Shown here: positions 46,994 to 60,909 of the stretch, piece by piece
How the letters are laid out: each line of letters opens with the position of its first letter
Position numbering within the stretch: position 1 is the stretch's first letter
Assembly (NCBI GenBank): GCA_025331435.1
Contig: JAIWNI010000116.1
Location: forward strand, 23,872-87,871
Direction: 5' to 3'
From: Choanephora cucurbitarum
Lineage: Eukaryota > Mucoromycota > Mucoromycetes > Mucorales > Choanephoraceae
Length of the DNA: 64,000 bases
Made by a program: the position numbers and the translations under genes
Notes under the pieces: model-generated
Told to the model about the DNA's origin: nothing
Database searches by the model: none
What the model saw: the letters and a program-made list of their open reading frames with translations, nothing else

Positions 46994-47461
46994 TTATGGT
47001 CCATACATACGTTCTTTCTCTTTAGCCAATCGCCAAATAAGGCGTCTTAAATCTTCATATTCAGAGTCTAATTCATCTAGTTTTCTACCAAACGAATCAC
47101 ATCGGTGACTCATTTCATCCAATAGATCTTTGGGTCCTCTTTTCAGTCGAAGTGAGCCTTCAATCGACTTGCGCTTATGGTCCAGTTTATAAGAACTGAC
47201 AGTGACTGCGACAAGTGTCAGTTTGGCAGATTCTATTAATCGAGCATAGTCTTCTTCAGACGAACTCTTGGAACTTAGCCGCTGTGCCTTTCTCAAAATT
47301 TCTCTGGTTGAATAGGTTGATTTGGTTCGACGATCAGATTTGTCACGTTTGCTGATGGGATCATGTCGAGAAGAGATGCGGTGAGAAGCAGGATGAGCTG
47401 AAGAACGTCTTGAGCATGATTCGTTCACTCTTAACGATTTGACATCGGCTTCTCTCGCCAT
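46994..47461 (-). CDS. Small basic coiled-coil hypothetical protein
   Basis: Intronless 155-residue frame, ATG at 47461, ending 46 nt from the calcineurin stop codon in convergent orientation. The first ~60 residues are basic and Ser/Arg-rich (SCSRRSSAHPASHRISSRHD type). The rest is helical with strong coiled-coil character (LLDEMSHRCDSFGRKLDELD followed by SEYEDLRRLIWRLAKEKERM). No domain is recognised. The ATG is preceded by a GA-rich leader on the plus strand (CT-rich on its own strand), and the 221-nt divergent spacer is shared with the GMC oxidoreductase gene. The long-range heptad pattern and tight packing between real genes support coding status. Function unknown. Confidence 0.7.
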   Translation of the reverse strand: MAREADVKSLRVNESCSRRSSAHPASHRISSRHDPISKRDKSDRRTKSTYSTREILRKAQRLSSKSSSEEDYARLIESAKLTLVAVTVSSYKLDHKRKSIEGSLRLKRGPKDLLDEMSHRCDSFGRKLDELDSEYEDLRRLIWRLAKEKERMYGP

Positions 47462-47681
47462 AGTACAAAAACAAATTAAAGTTTTATTCTTTTAATAGAA
47501 AAAGAAAGAGAGAGAGAAAGAGAAAGAGAGAAATAAACAATCAAGCTTTAATGTATTGTTTTTTTTGTTACTCAAATCTATAGGCTTTGATTGGCCTATT
47601 TTTATTCCCTTTGTAATCGACTACTTTGTCAACATTTTTCTTTTTTTTTTTTTTTACTTTTTCATTTGTCGTTTTGAAATC

Positions 47682-49505
<1,824 letters not shown>

Positions 49506-49571
49506 ACAAAGTTTATTGAAATTCTATATGAAATTACAAATATATCTATGTACAAATTAAAGAAAGATTCT

Positions 49572-51207
49572 TTAAGCTTTAATAAGTGGATTCCAACCAG
49601 ATCGAGTGACACGGAGCATCCAACATAAAATACCACCCACAGCCATCAAAACACCACTCCAGACGGCAGCGTAGATATAGCCAGGAGGATCCGATCGACT
49701 GTTGATGATGGCAGAGGAGATAGGAGTACCAAACATATAGCCCAATGTACTGGTAATATAGAACAGACCATTGGCAGCAGAGATGTTATCGTAACCAGCG
49801 ACTTCAGGAAGAGCAGCACCATTCAAAGACAAGTATCCACCACCAAAGAAACCATAGAGGACAACATAGATCCAAATAGACACTTCGGAGGTAGCTGTGG
49901 TCCAGAGTGTCAAGGTGAAGACACCGGCCAAAAAGGTACAGATGAACAGGCCATTGAAGCGACCGGTACGATCACTAATCCAACCAATCACAAGCATAGA
50001 GATTGTATTGACAGCAGAGGTAATAGCACCTAAATTAGAGCCAACCCAAGGATTTAATCCAAGATATTCTGCATAAGCTATAAAAAATAAGGTTTAGTAT
50101 ATTTTTTAAACTAAAACATATTTGTAACTTACAAGCTAAAAAGAAAGCAGGTGTCTAAATAAACAAAAAAAAATTTTTTTTGTTAGTACAGCATAACAAT
50201 GATGAAATTATTCTTTTTTACCAAGTAACCAAATGTGGTAACAATGCCCATAAGAAACATGATTTGAAAAGATCTACTTTTCATCAATTGCTTTTGCTTT
50301 TGATAGAGTTGGGAATATGATTCACGTTGAGTAGGTTCAGCATTCTTGGGAGGACGGACAACGGCAGCAGCAAGTAACAAAAGAGCAAAACACATGAAGC
50401 CTTCAATACGTAAGGCCCAACGATAATCTAAATTGGCAATAGCAGCCTGAGCGACATTAGAGAAGATCAGACTACCAATACCAGAACCACACATACTGCC
50501 TGCCACAGCTAACCCTCTACGACTGGAGAACCATTGTTGAGGGGCAGCTAAGGAAGGGAAAAAGACAAAAGAAGCACCCAAACCAAAAATGACACCTTGA
50601 GTCAAATACAGTTGCCAAATCTAATCGTATAGCGATTGAGTAAACAGATCGAGTCATACTACTTGGTTATTTACCTCCTGTGTGATACTGGCTAACATCA
50701 AACCTAAAGGACAGAGAATAGCACCAATCAAAAGCATGTAGCGATAGCCAATCTTACAAGAAATCCATTCATTAATGGGGCCAATGACAAAGAAAAGGGC
50801 AACACAGATAGAACCAATCCATGAGAGTTCATTCATCTTGCCTGGATAGACATTAGTGTTATAATGACTTAAAAAGACAGCCCAGGTATAATTGACACCA
50901 AAACTAATAGAAATTGTCAGTTTCTTCATCTCTCTATCTCATAAACTATACACATTACATAGAGACATTGCCCTATTAAAAGAAATAATGTAAGTGACAA
51001 AATGATTTGCATAGTACGGGTGTTTATATTTACCAAAAAGCCACCAAATACAACCAACCATGCTTCCCAGCCACCATCAGGAGGACCCTGAAAGGTGGAA
51101 GAGGATTTTTCCAAGTCTTCATTGATGACAGTGGAAGTTGATTGTTGATCTTTGAGAATTTCTTTGTCATGATGTGACAACGAAATATCGTCAGTTTTTT
51201 CATCCAT
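49572..51207 (-). CDS. MFS transporter, monocarboxylate-transporter (MCT) type
   Basis: Six exons on the minus strand (51207-51034, 50972-50959, 50903-50675, 50620-50222, 50154-50133, 50077-49572) give 447 residues. The hydrophilic N-terminus leads to PDGGWEAWLVVFGGFL, the MCT/SLC16 signature at the first of about twelve transmembrane helices; FGVNYTWAVFLSHY is helix 1 continued. GLGASFVFFPSLAAPQQWFSSRRGLAVAGSMCGSGIG and SDRTGRFNGLF are further MCT and MFS elements. Fungal members carry monocarboxylates, riboflavin or remain orphan; the substrate cannot be deduced. Exon 2 is only 14 nt (GNVSI) and exon 5 only 22 nt (TPAFFLA); both are required to keep the frame and restore conserved helix sequence. 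Confidence 0.92.
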
Positions 51208-51713
51208 TGTTGAAAGGGAATGAGATAAGGTAGGGGATTGAAAGTAAGCGAAAGTGGTTTAAAACAGAAAGAGACATTAGAATTCTGAAAAGTCAAAATC
51301 GACTTGGCTTTATATATTGCTCAAAAAAAAAGTTTTTCTTACTCAGGATGATAAGAGAGGAGTCTAAAGTTTTTTTTTTTAAAAGCTGAGATGATAATTC
51401 AAGGCGAACGAATCATTGTTCTCTAATTTAAACTTGTATCGGGTGAACTTTAGGAAGGCTTCCTTTTGAAAGACAGGGTCGTTTGAGACATGAAAGATAG
51501 AGTGAGATATGACAAGCATAGGCATTTCTCGGATTACTTTCTAAGTCTCGGAGTCTATATTTCATGTCGAATATAATTAGTATTTTCAAATGTGTAGCAC
51601 TCACTTCATTACAGCGATATAAACTATGAACATCATGTGGGCCATTTTATAAACATGGAGTAAACCCTTCTTTTGAAGAAAAAAGAGACAAGTCACTTAA
51701 AGCAAGCGTATCA

Positions 51714-52157
51714 ATGGAACCTCTATATGGTAATTCTGTCAATCTGAAACTTGATATGCACGATCGTGTTTGGTCCCCTTTTTGTCGTGGTAAAATAATT
51801 TATCAGATGCAAATAAACTATGTCATCGATTCTCCCCTCCGAAATTGCTTGGCCGATTTAAGATTCAATACGGCAAGCCAATTGTTAATTAAGTGCTTTA
51901 AAAATAGTTCACTTTACACACACTTCTTTTCTTCTTGCTTTCGTCCTTTCTTGAGAAAGAGCAAATTGAGATGGGATACAAGTGTTTATGTTTCAGTCAT
52001 TCTTCATGTACCACTTATCTTTGGGAAAGAAAAAGTTCAAATTTCTTTTGAAATCAAGTGTAAATTGACTGATCTCCAATTCAAGGTTGTACAAAGAGAA
52101 CACGCATTCAACAATACCAGACCCCCCCTCTCTCTATCTAATAGTAAAAGTCGATAG
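51714..52157 (+). CDS. Doubtful open reading frame of 147 codons
   Basis: An uninterrupted frame from ATG 51714 to TAG 52157 in a gene-poor stretch. The product is basic with several Cys and an AT-driven composition; it lacks signal peptide, membrane helices or any domain I can name. The local sequence does not show the codon bias of neighbouring genes. It may be a chance frame or a relic. Listed because it is the only sizeable frame here. Confidence 0.25.
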   Translation: MEPLYGNSVNLKLDMHDRVWSPFCRGKIIYQMQINYVIDSPLRNCLADLRFNTASQLLIKCFKNSSLYTHFFSSCFRPFLRKSKLRWDTSVYVSVILHVPLIFGKEKVQISFEIKCKLTDLQFKVVQREHAFNNTRPPLSLSNSKSR

Positions 52158-53169
52158 AATATGTAGAGACCCTTAATTCTTTCAGACTGAAAGACATGAT
52201 GAATTAGAGAGTCATTGGCTGATAGAGCACGGATTTTTTATTTCAATAAACAAAGATAAACTTTTTTAAGCACAAGATAGGAATTGCTTGTCAAAAAGAA
52301 AGAAGCAGCACAAATGAAGGGCAAGTGACTCACATCTTCAATAAGATAGTGTAACACTATAAAAACAACTCTTTTTTTTTGCTAAATTTCCCTTATTTAG
52401 TAGCAAAGGATTCTCTTACTTCAATAAATATTTCCACGCACAAAAAAATAACAAGGCATGTTATTAAAGTAAATTGGGAGCCACACGTTAAGATGATTAC
52501 ATCTTTTGTACTTGTTTCTATTGAAGTCGTCAGCTGAGCCAGTACATGGTTGTAACGTATACTTGAAGCCTGAATTAAGGAGCAGGTTATGCCAAAGCAC
52601 TTTGTCGACAATACTTGAGAAAGCATTTACAAAATAAAGATTTCGAATGAACATCTTCGCGTTTACGAAATAAGCACTCAAATCATTCATTTAGCATACT
52701 ATTCCAAAACCTCTTCTCTTTTTCTGTACAAGAGAACAGGGCGTACCTGTCGACAGTATAAGTGAAAGCAGGATATAGGCGAGCAAATTCTAAAAAACTA
52801 TAATTATGTAAGAATCTTTTAATGCATTCATCTCTCTCTCTCTCCGCTTATTGTTAAAACGAAACTTCGTGCTGCTTCTGTCTTTCTTGACTCTCTTGTA
52901 CAGAAGCATTTCAATCAGGATGCTCTCCTTTGAGAGAAAGGCTTAAACAAATTTGTCACCGAGGCCTAAAGCTGATCTCATGGTCATGTCTTGACAATTA
53001 TTGTATTTACTCAATGTGCTGCTAGTCTTTGGAGTGAAGAAGAGATCCAAGCTGTCTGAAAGTAAAAATAACTAGTACATGCGTATCAAAGTCAGCCAGT
53101 AGGTCTTGAACAATTTGTCGCAAAAGTCTAAACTACTGCTTGTATACCTAATGCCCGATAAGTTCTTTC

Positions 53170-53505
53170 TTATTTCGGACCCTCAGACATCAAGCGTTCC
53201 TGATCTGACCTTGATAGTTCGGGCCACTTTCTCTTTGATATCAGTGCCCTTCTGTCCAACCCGGTAGCTTTCCTTCAACCACTGTTCATGCAAGAAGGCA
53301 TCATAAGCACGCTTCTTCCTACTTTGATTTAAAGGTGTAAGGCTGCCTGCCCACTGGTCGATGAGATACTTGGCCTAGCTTCCAGTACAACAGCGACAAC
53401 CATGTCAGAATGAATTTCCAAGTATTCTTGTCGAAGCCTTTCTTGAGGTTGCTTATTTAAAGGAGAAGCATAGAGAATATTAGGTATAAAAAGAGTATCA
53501 GACAT
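53170..53505 (-). pseudogene. Possible gene fragment, frameshifted
   Basis: On the minus strand an ATG at 53505 starts MSDTLFIPNILYASPLNKQP, continuing with QERLRQEYLEIHSDMVVAVV up to a stop. A second frame then continues with a plausible coding look: SRYLIDQWAGSLTPLNQSRK, then DAFLHEQWLKESYRVGQKGT and a stop near 53188. The switch of frame at about 53380 suggests a decayed gene or transposon-derived fragment. No family is recognised. Confidence 0.3.
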
Positions 53506-53752
53506 GGGTAATGAGAGGAAAACAGATTAAAAAAGAAGAAGAAGAGTAAGAGAGTGAGTTTGTATTTCAGACTTAGTAAGCTGGCCTTGAGTCAATAAAA
53601 TATCCTTAAGCCCAGTACCATAGTACCATAGTACCCAAATCTTTTGGATAGCTATCAGGCTAGGGTAATAGGCCGCTTTTTTTCCGGTCCTCTAAAAACG
53701 CGTTGATTGACACGTAACAAATTTTCTAAACCTTTTTTTTTTCTATCATACC

Positions 53753-54778
<1,026 letters not shown>

Positions 54779-54795
54779 TGCTACCCTTTTTCTTT

Positions 54796-56320
54796 TTATT
54801 GACATTTTGTCTCAATAATAGAGGGACCTACTTCCTCATACTCTTTCTTTGTAACCCATAAATGATTGAAACTGCCCAAAGAGGCAAGAATAGAACCACC
54901 TAACCAACTGCTCATCTTACGTTCATAATGTGTACCAAATGCATGTACCTTGACTTTGCTCTAAAGACAGATATAAATCAACACATTTCATCACAACATT
55001 CATCCCAAATATACTTACACCTGGTACCATCATAGGTAGATCATGGTTTAATCGTTCTGTAAATCCAGGGAAGAGTGTATTACCACCAGTCACAATCACG
55101 TTGTTGAATAACAAGGGACGTAAATCCATATCACAAGCACTGATACTGTTGAAAACTAATTGAGATGCACCTATCATATGCTTTTTACCTGCTGAAGCAT
55201 CTAACTAATAAAGTTGTAAGTCTCACGATGAGAGGAACAAACAAATGATGACTTACATTAGAGATATTGAGATGACTAGGATTAAACATGATTTCAGGCA
55301 CTCTATAGCGTTCTGCACCGAATGAATTGTTATAGCCATCAGGGAACTCGAATGGTTTTTGAGGTCGTTGAGCCATCAAGCGTGGATCAAATGGAATCTC
55401 AGACACTTGAGAGACAGATTCTTTAAATTCATGAATAATTCGCTAATCAAGACAATGTTAATGGCTAGCCTATTACAAAATCATGGACTGTCCAATACTT
55501 TACAGAGACTTGATAATCATGAAAACTTTTGGTTGTGTTGGGTCTAGCATGGTATTGAACTTGTGGTTGCTCGCCTGCACCGACTGCTTTCTTGTGGCTG
55601 ATCTTATACAATGGTGTCACATCCAACTGTAAATCACGTTTGAGGTCATCTCGAATCTGTTGAGTTAAAAGATTACCACCAATCGATTGATGAAGTACAC
55701 CTTTCTTCAGCACACAACCATCATACACAGGTACTGCACTTGTCACATCTCCTCCCGAATCCAACACTAAAGCAGTGGCTCTACCCACTGAAAACCTATG
55801 CCACAGAAAATCAGTATCTTCCCTCCTTTGATTGATATTGCTTAAAATATGTACGCTGTCATGACGGCATCTTTGGCTACATAAAAAGCAGGCACATCGA
55901 ATGTCTCAAAGGCCAACTGCATCATCTTCTCACGATTCTCTGGTGTATTCCAAGCTGGTTCTGTACATAACAAGGGATGTTCAGCAGAAGAGACACGCAA
56001 CATGGATGTATAGGCTGCTTGCCAGATCTGTTCAACAGCATCCCAATCTTTCATTAGACCATCTTCCATAGGGTTTTTTATTTCCATATCGGCTCTCCAT
56101 GTGTTGATGTCTGTCTCACCCACATAATACTGTTGGTTGGCATCGATACCATATGATGTAGGGAAAGTGGTCCTAGGGAGATCTTCACCTGCAAATCCAA
56201 CGCGTGTTGAAGTGGATCCCATATCAAACACGACCGCATTGACTTCATCTAATGATAGTGTATAAGTATAGGCAATAGATCATGTGTGTATTTTCTTTTA
56301 CCTCCACCATAGGTTACCAT
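54796..56320 (-). CDS. ARP4: Actin-related protein 4 (Arp4/BAF53-like)
   Basis: Six exons on the minus strand (56320-56302, 56248-55855, 55795-55504, 55442-55257, 55204-55019, 54960-54796) give 413 residues. The start [20 protein letters not shown] followed by [17 protein letters not shown] is typical of Arp4 (actin-fold phosphate-1 loop). [18 protein letters not shown] is phosphate-2, and [18 protein letters not shown] the adenosine region. The ending [27 protein letters not shown] with a terminal KCQ is Arp4-like rather than actin-like (actin ends KCF). Arp4 is a shared nuclear subunit of the INO80, SWR1 and NuA4 chromatin complexes. Exon 1 is only 19 nt. It follows Sec5 in tandem, with a C-rich run (CCCCCCCC) and CT-rich sequence in the 200-nt spacer. 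Confidence 0.95.
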
Positions 56321-56521
56321 TTTATTTTTCTATTTAACTTTTGAATAAGAAAAACAAAAAAAAATAGAGGTTGAATGTTGCTCACTCTCCCCCCCCAGCC
56401 CCCCAATCTATCTACCAATCAGATAGCATAAAGTCTAAGCAGCAAAAAAAAAAAAAGAGAGAGAGGGAACATTATATAAGTTGTCAAAGATAACAAATCA
56501 AAGGAATACAATCGTCTGTGT

Positions 56522-59500
56522 TTATTTAGCAATTGTTGTCTTTCGACGATCCTTATTTTGTTTAAAGCACAAGAATTGAACAACCGTACTCTTACGACTA
56601 AACACCAACAATTCCTTTACATGACTTAGCTCAGATTGAAGATTGCTAGATTGTTGCTGTTGTTGAGGATCATAGGCTTGTTCAATCGTCTGGTAAATCG
56701 ATTGAAGGGTATCAGAAGCAGCTGGTGTGACATACTGTGATAATGTCTGGTGCATAAATTCAATTTCCAAGGTAGCCTGCAACATGCCTCCCATGCCAAA
56801 TCGCTCTACTTGACGGAAACTCTCTAGACAGTCATTGGCCAATGATTCCAAGAGTCGAGACAATGTACGAGGCACCAACTGCTTGGCTACCTGACTGATC
56901 TGAGCATGGACCATCACTAAGGTCATCAGGGCCTCATACACAAATGGATGGACCTCTTGAGGCTTAGGGATACTAGACCAATCAATACCACTCATCAAAA
57001 TGCCTTGACGTACAATATCTCGAATCAGATGTGATTTTCGCTTGATATAGTCACCAAACAAGATCTCATCAAATTTATCCATGACGTCCAGTAATGTCTA
57101 CAGAGGTTTTTAGCGATGACAACTTTGTTAAAGAGAGAAAGCATGTAACTTACATGAAGATCATCATCCATTTTGATATGAAAAGCAGATTCAAAAAGAT
57201 CAATTAATTTGCGTATGACTGTATGGCGCATATGATCTAAATTACTGACAGTCAATAAGATACGTACATCCTATTTAAAGAAGATTAGAATGAGGGTTAA
57301 CTTTCCAAAATCCTCTTCTTTTACCATTGAATGAACATCAATCTTTTCTCGCTTCTTAGCCAACAAGAGTTCTTCTTTTTCATTCAGAGGTGTGTAATCC
57401 GTCAAGGCCAATCGAATCAAACCATCCAAGAAGTTCAAGGTCGAGTCTAAAAAGGAACCTCGAATCTTCTCAATCGTATGTGTGCTGATGCGATAATCAT
57501 CTTGATCCTCCGAGACAGCAGATAGATTGGCAATACGATAGGCTGACCTGGCACAGAACTTGTGGTAATCATAGTACCGTTTCAAGAGTGTGGTGATATG
57601 AGGACTGGTAGGATCCAACACCCATTCTTCTAACATATAGAATGTCTTGGCATCCCGTTCCCAACATTGACACAACACATCAATAAATTTAGACCGTATC
57701 TTTTCCATCAACTCCGTCAGACCCGAGAAGGCTTCACCGGCCAGATGAATGCCATGGATCTCATTGACGCAACTGGCCAAGTCGCCAATGATGGTGGTCA
57801 AATAATCACAGGTATAGATTGAATTGGCATTGGGAGGCGCAAAGGAAGGTAAGATAGGGGTATGAGTGCCATCGATGGCCTTTTTGGTCTCTAGGCTCGG
57901 TTGATCCAGCGAGAAATAATGAGAGATCAAAGAGGCATAGCGATCGATGATATCACGCGACATGCGCTGACACTGTTCCACCTTGCCCATGTCCATGCCA
58001 ATTCGCCTGCGATTGCGTGCAGCGGTAGGAGGGGTGGCAACACCCATGGGTCCTGCAGCAGAGACAGCAGCTGCCTTGTTGGCAAATTTACCTTCAATAA
58101 ACGCTTTAGAAAGTCGCCAAAAATCAGGCAGACAGCGCAACAGCAAGGCTGATTGAGACTTGACCAGTTCAGAGGTCGCGTGCCATACTCCTAGTTCAGA
58201 AAACGAGTCAATGTTGAGTTCAGAGACCTTGATGTGGATGTGTGAGATGGCCTTCTTGAGTGTCAAACTGCGCTTGATTGCTGATTCCTCTTCTTGCTTT
58301 TTGAGTCGCTCTATTTTCTTGACACTGGTCTCATATGTTTCCTTCATCAGACCCATAATCCATTGATACTGACTATCAAGGTAATACCAAGCAGGATCCT
58401 CTGCTGTATCTAAATCAAACAGAAAACTAATAAACAGTCGGTCAGTTGGATTTCCCCCATCATTCTTGCCTTATTGTTTTTTTTTTACTTGATTGTCTTT
58501 TCTTGATCATCCATACTACGCCATGGATCAGTCAACATACGTAACAATACATTCTGCAATTCAATTACGATCTTGCTGACTTCGGCCCATACTTTATCAA
58601 ATACTTTATGGTGTAGATCTGTCATGCCTGTCTCATGATCCATATCTGGCATGGCGTCAGTAGCATCTAAATTGCCTTTCAATACTTGGTAAAGGTATTT
58701 CCCCTTTTTGTAGTCTCGAATTGCTGCTTCGTATTTTGTCTATTTGGTAGAGAATGTTAGACACAAAACATAGAGCCAGTCATTATAGATTACCTGTTTA
58801 ATGGATTCAAGTAGACTGCTGGGTAAATTAAATAGAAATCGATAACGTTGTAGGATATAAAGTGTACTTCTCACTTTTTCGGCTCTCTGACGTCTCTCAA
58901 CAACAGGACCATACACTTGCTCAGCTCTTGTATTGGCAGCTACATATTATAGGTAAGTGATAAGACAGCAATCATTCAATTCTAAGCTTTTACCGTCTAA
59001 AGCCTTTTGAATACCAAGAATACCATAATCTTGTTCTTCATTCAATTGTTTCGCTTTCATTTCCTCATAGACATGATCAATGGTATTTTTGGCACTGACA
59101 AAACGATCAAAATTCTGATGAACCAAGTTCTTTTGGGCTTCTGCTCTCTGATCCACACCCCTTCTCAACCTATCTTCACCTTCTACCAAGTCATTGTAGC
59201 TGGTATCTCGGTGAACCTGTAATAAGAAATGCCGAGGTTGAAATTTGTTGTTGGCAATGATCAACGTAGCCTCTAATTTAAACCAAATCAGTAAAAATGA
59301 TTCGTTCTTTTTATTTCTGTTCATCACTTTACTTTCTTTCAATTGATTGATATTTGTATTTCGCATATCTCTACAAAAGGAAACATCAGAATCACTCTGC
59401 AATATACACATAACTACTATTTACTCTGGAAAGATAGAACGATAGACGCCCAATGGATCACTATCATCCATAGCTTGTAAGTCCATGTCAGATTCAGATG

Positions 59501-59666
59501 GTCCAATAGCTGAAGGTTGTTCAGGATGATGAAAGGTGGAGGTACGATTAGGTGCTGCTTCTGTCTGCTCATCTTCTACCCAAGTCTCAGAGTCAAGTGA
59601 GTCGAGATGATAGAAACGTAGAATAGCAGCATCTTCTGCATATTCTGGAAGGTCGAGACGACTCAT
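56522..59666 (-). CDS. SEC5: Exocyst complex subunit Sec5
   Basis: Eight exons on the minus strand (59666-59425, 59370-59333, 59272-58994, 58939-58794, 58739-58489, 58426-57325, 57270-57154, 57097-56522) give 916 residues, close to Sec5/EXOC2 elsewhere. Diagnostic blocks: NKFQPRHFLLQVHRDTSYNDL then DRLRRGVDQRAEAQKNLVHQ and NFDRFVSAKNTIDHVYEEMK, and RSTLYILQRYRFLFNLPSSL. The remainder is the helical rod common to CATCHR tethering proteins. Sec5 is part of the octameric exocyst that tethers secretory vesicles at growing hyphal tips. An in-frame ATG at 59759 would add 31 residues including a hydrophobic stretch; I prefer 59666 (MSRLDLPEYAED). The mammalian-type Ral-binding TIG domain at the N-terminus is absent, as in other fungi. 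Divergent from the zinc-finger gene. Confidence 0.94.
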
Positions 59667-60164
59667 AAATATGAAATAAAGATTAAAAGCAGAATTAAAA
59701 ATAAAGAGTGAGTTTGTAGAATTTAAACTGACCCTGAATTCAGCAATTTGTTCCAGCATGAAATTGAACCCTTTTCTTCATTAAACTAAATTGTTCGTAG
59801 AATATGGTCAGAAGGAACTCACGGCAAAGAGATACTTGTTATTATGCTTTCTATTCTTGACTATATACTGACCTGAGGATAAGAAAGAGAGTGCCATGGC
59901 TTAGAGAATAAAGCAAGTTTTACTTCTTTGCTTTTCATTCTTCTTTAGTCAATTTCAATCGAGTTGAACTATAACGTACAGGTTATAGACTTGTTTCTGC
60001 TGCATTGATAGAAAATAAGCTTATGTTATTTGTCTCTTGATATATGGTACTACTGTTTTTGGAAGTCTGATATTTGAATTTTTTTAAATAAAACACAGGC
60101 GTTACTTTTCTTTCACACACTCTTTTTTTTTCCTCCTTTAAAATTCCTTTTCGTCTTCTTGATA
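59667..60164. promoter_or_regulatory. Divergent promoter region between SEC5 and the UBP zinc-finger gene
   Basis: About 500 nt between two divergent start codons. The plus-strand gene is preceded by a CT-rich leader (TCTTTTTTTTTCCTCC). The rest is AT-rich with no clear TATA box. No small gene was found. Confidence 0.4.
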
Positions 60165-60577
60165 ATGGCTGAAATGAATGCTGCTGCTTTTGCAAAAGAC
60201 AACCATCTATTTGCAGTTGAACCAAAGACAGATTGTCCTCATATACCCATACAGTATGAAGTCAAAGAATTATTAGGTAAACCATGTGAGGCCTGTGGAG
60301 ACACAACGGAAAACTGGCAGTGTTTCCATTGCCAAGGCATTTTCTGTTCGCGTTACTGTCAAGGTCACATGAAACAACACACTAGTGATACACACCATGC
60401 CGTCTGTATCAGTCATAGTGATCTTTCTGTATGGTGTTTTAAATGTGATACTTATATTGCTCATGAGGTAAAAGAGAGATAATAATGATATATGAATTTA
60501 TTATGTACTAACATTTGTATGTATAGGATTTAAAGGATATGATCAATTGTCTGTACAAATTAAAGTTTGGAGAATAA
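60165..60577 (+). CDS. Stand-alone UBP-type zinc finger protein (HDAC6-type ubiquitin C-terminus binder)
   Basis: Two exons (60165-60467, 60527-60577; 59-nt intron) give 117 residues consisting of a short N-terminal tail and one ZnF-UBP (BUZ) domain. The zinc ligands are visible as CPH, CEACGDTTENWQCFHCQGIFC, the HMKQH region and later His/Cys positions. The Arg of FCSRYC and the Trp residues of ENWQC and DLSVWCFKC form the pocket that holds the free Gly-Gly terminus of ubiquitin. The order ENW.C..C...C.RY..GHM.QH then DLS.WC..C matches the HDAC6 finger closely, yet no deacetylase or USP catalytic domain is attached. A role as free-ubiquitin or aggregate adaptor is inferred. Convergent with the PY-motif gene, 23 nt between stop codons. 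Confidence 0.9.
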
Positions 60578-60600
60578 AAAAAGAAGCCGAATGAATGACA

Positions 60601-60909
60601 TCATACAATGGGCACTCGATCCTTTCGATGGTCTTTATATGAAGGTGGTGGTGGTTCTAATGAATCGTCTGGTGGTCTATAAGTCACAATGGGATCTGAT
60701 GTACGATACTGTGTTGGTGGTGGTTCATAAGTAGGAGGGTGAATAGGTTGATGCGTAGTATGACCATTCATGTCAACAACGACATAGTGAGGCTGTGCTG
60801 TTTGTTGTCTAGATCGAGTATGGCCTACTCTCTTTAGACAGTAGAGAATAGCCAGGAACATGGCTAGAAGACAAAGAATCCAAACGATATGATATACACC
60901 AAACACCAT
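60601..60909 (-). CDS. Single-pass membrane protein with cytosolic PY motifs
   Basis: A single-exon frame of 102 residues with ATG at 60909. The N-terminus is one transmembrane helix (VYHIVWILCLLAMFLAILYCL), followed by a basic KRVGHTRSR stop-transfer segment and a Pro-rich tail with PPTY (in HPPTYEPPPTQ), YRPPDD and PPPSY. PPxY sequences bind WW domains of Rsp5/Nedd4 ubiquitin ligases, so the protein looks like a small Rsp5 adaptor or its target, acting at endosomes or the plasma membrane. That role is inferred from the motifs. In-frame upstream ATGs exist to 61182, but that extension is AT-rich and would bury the helix, so I chose 60909. A GT microsatellite (TGTGTGTGTGTG) lies immediately upstream. 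Confidence 0.75.
   Translation of the reverse strand: MVFGVYHIVWILCLLAMFLAILYCLKRVGHTRSRQQTAQPHYVVVDMNGHTTHQPIHPPTYEPPPTQYRTSDPIVTYRPPDDSLEPPPPSYKDHRKDRVPIV

Larger units (their letters stand above)
51208..53752. other. Sparse region between the MFS gene and enolase-phosphatase
   Basis: About 2.5 kb. A plus-strand frame of 147 codons (51714-52157) and a minus-strand fragment at 53505-53170 are described separately. Two short minus-strand frames (77 and 89 codons, 52393-52690) overlap each other in different frames and are not supported. A small tandem repeat AGTACCATAGTACCATAGTA occurs near 53618-53637. Confidence 0.4.

Noticed and set aside
52393..52690. Two overlapping minus-strand frames of 77 and 89 codons
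   Set aside because: They occupy different frames of the same AT-rich stretch, with no domain or splice logic.
55170..55187. Apparent 18-nt GTAAAA...ATAG intron in ARP4
   Set aside because: Too short to be spliced; reading through gives an in-frame GKKHMI segment consistent with Arp4 length.
59667..59759. Upstream in-frame ATG for Sec5 at 59759
   Set aside because: The added 31 residues contain a hydrophobic stretch not seen in Sec5 and are rich in AT-coded residues; the ATG at 59666 gives a normal fungal start, though the longer form is not excluded.
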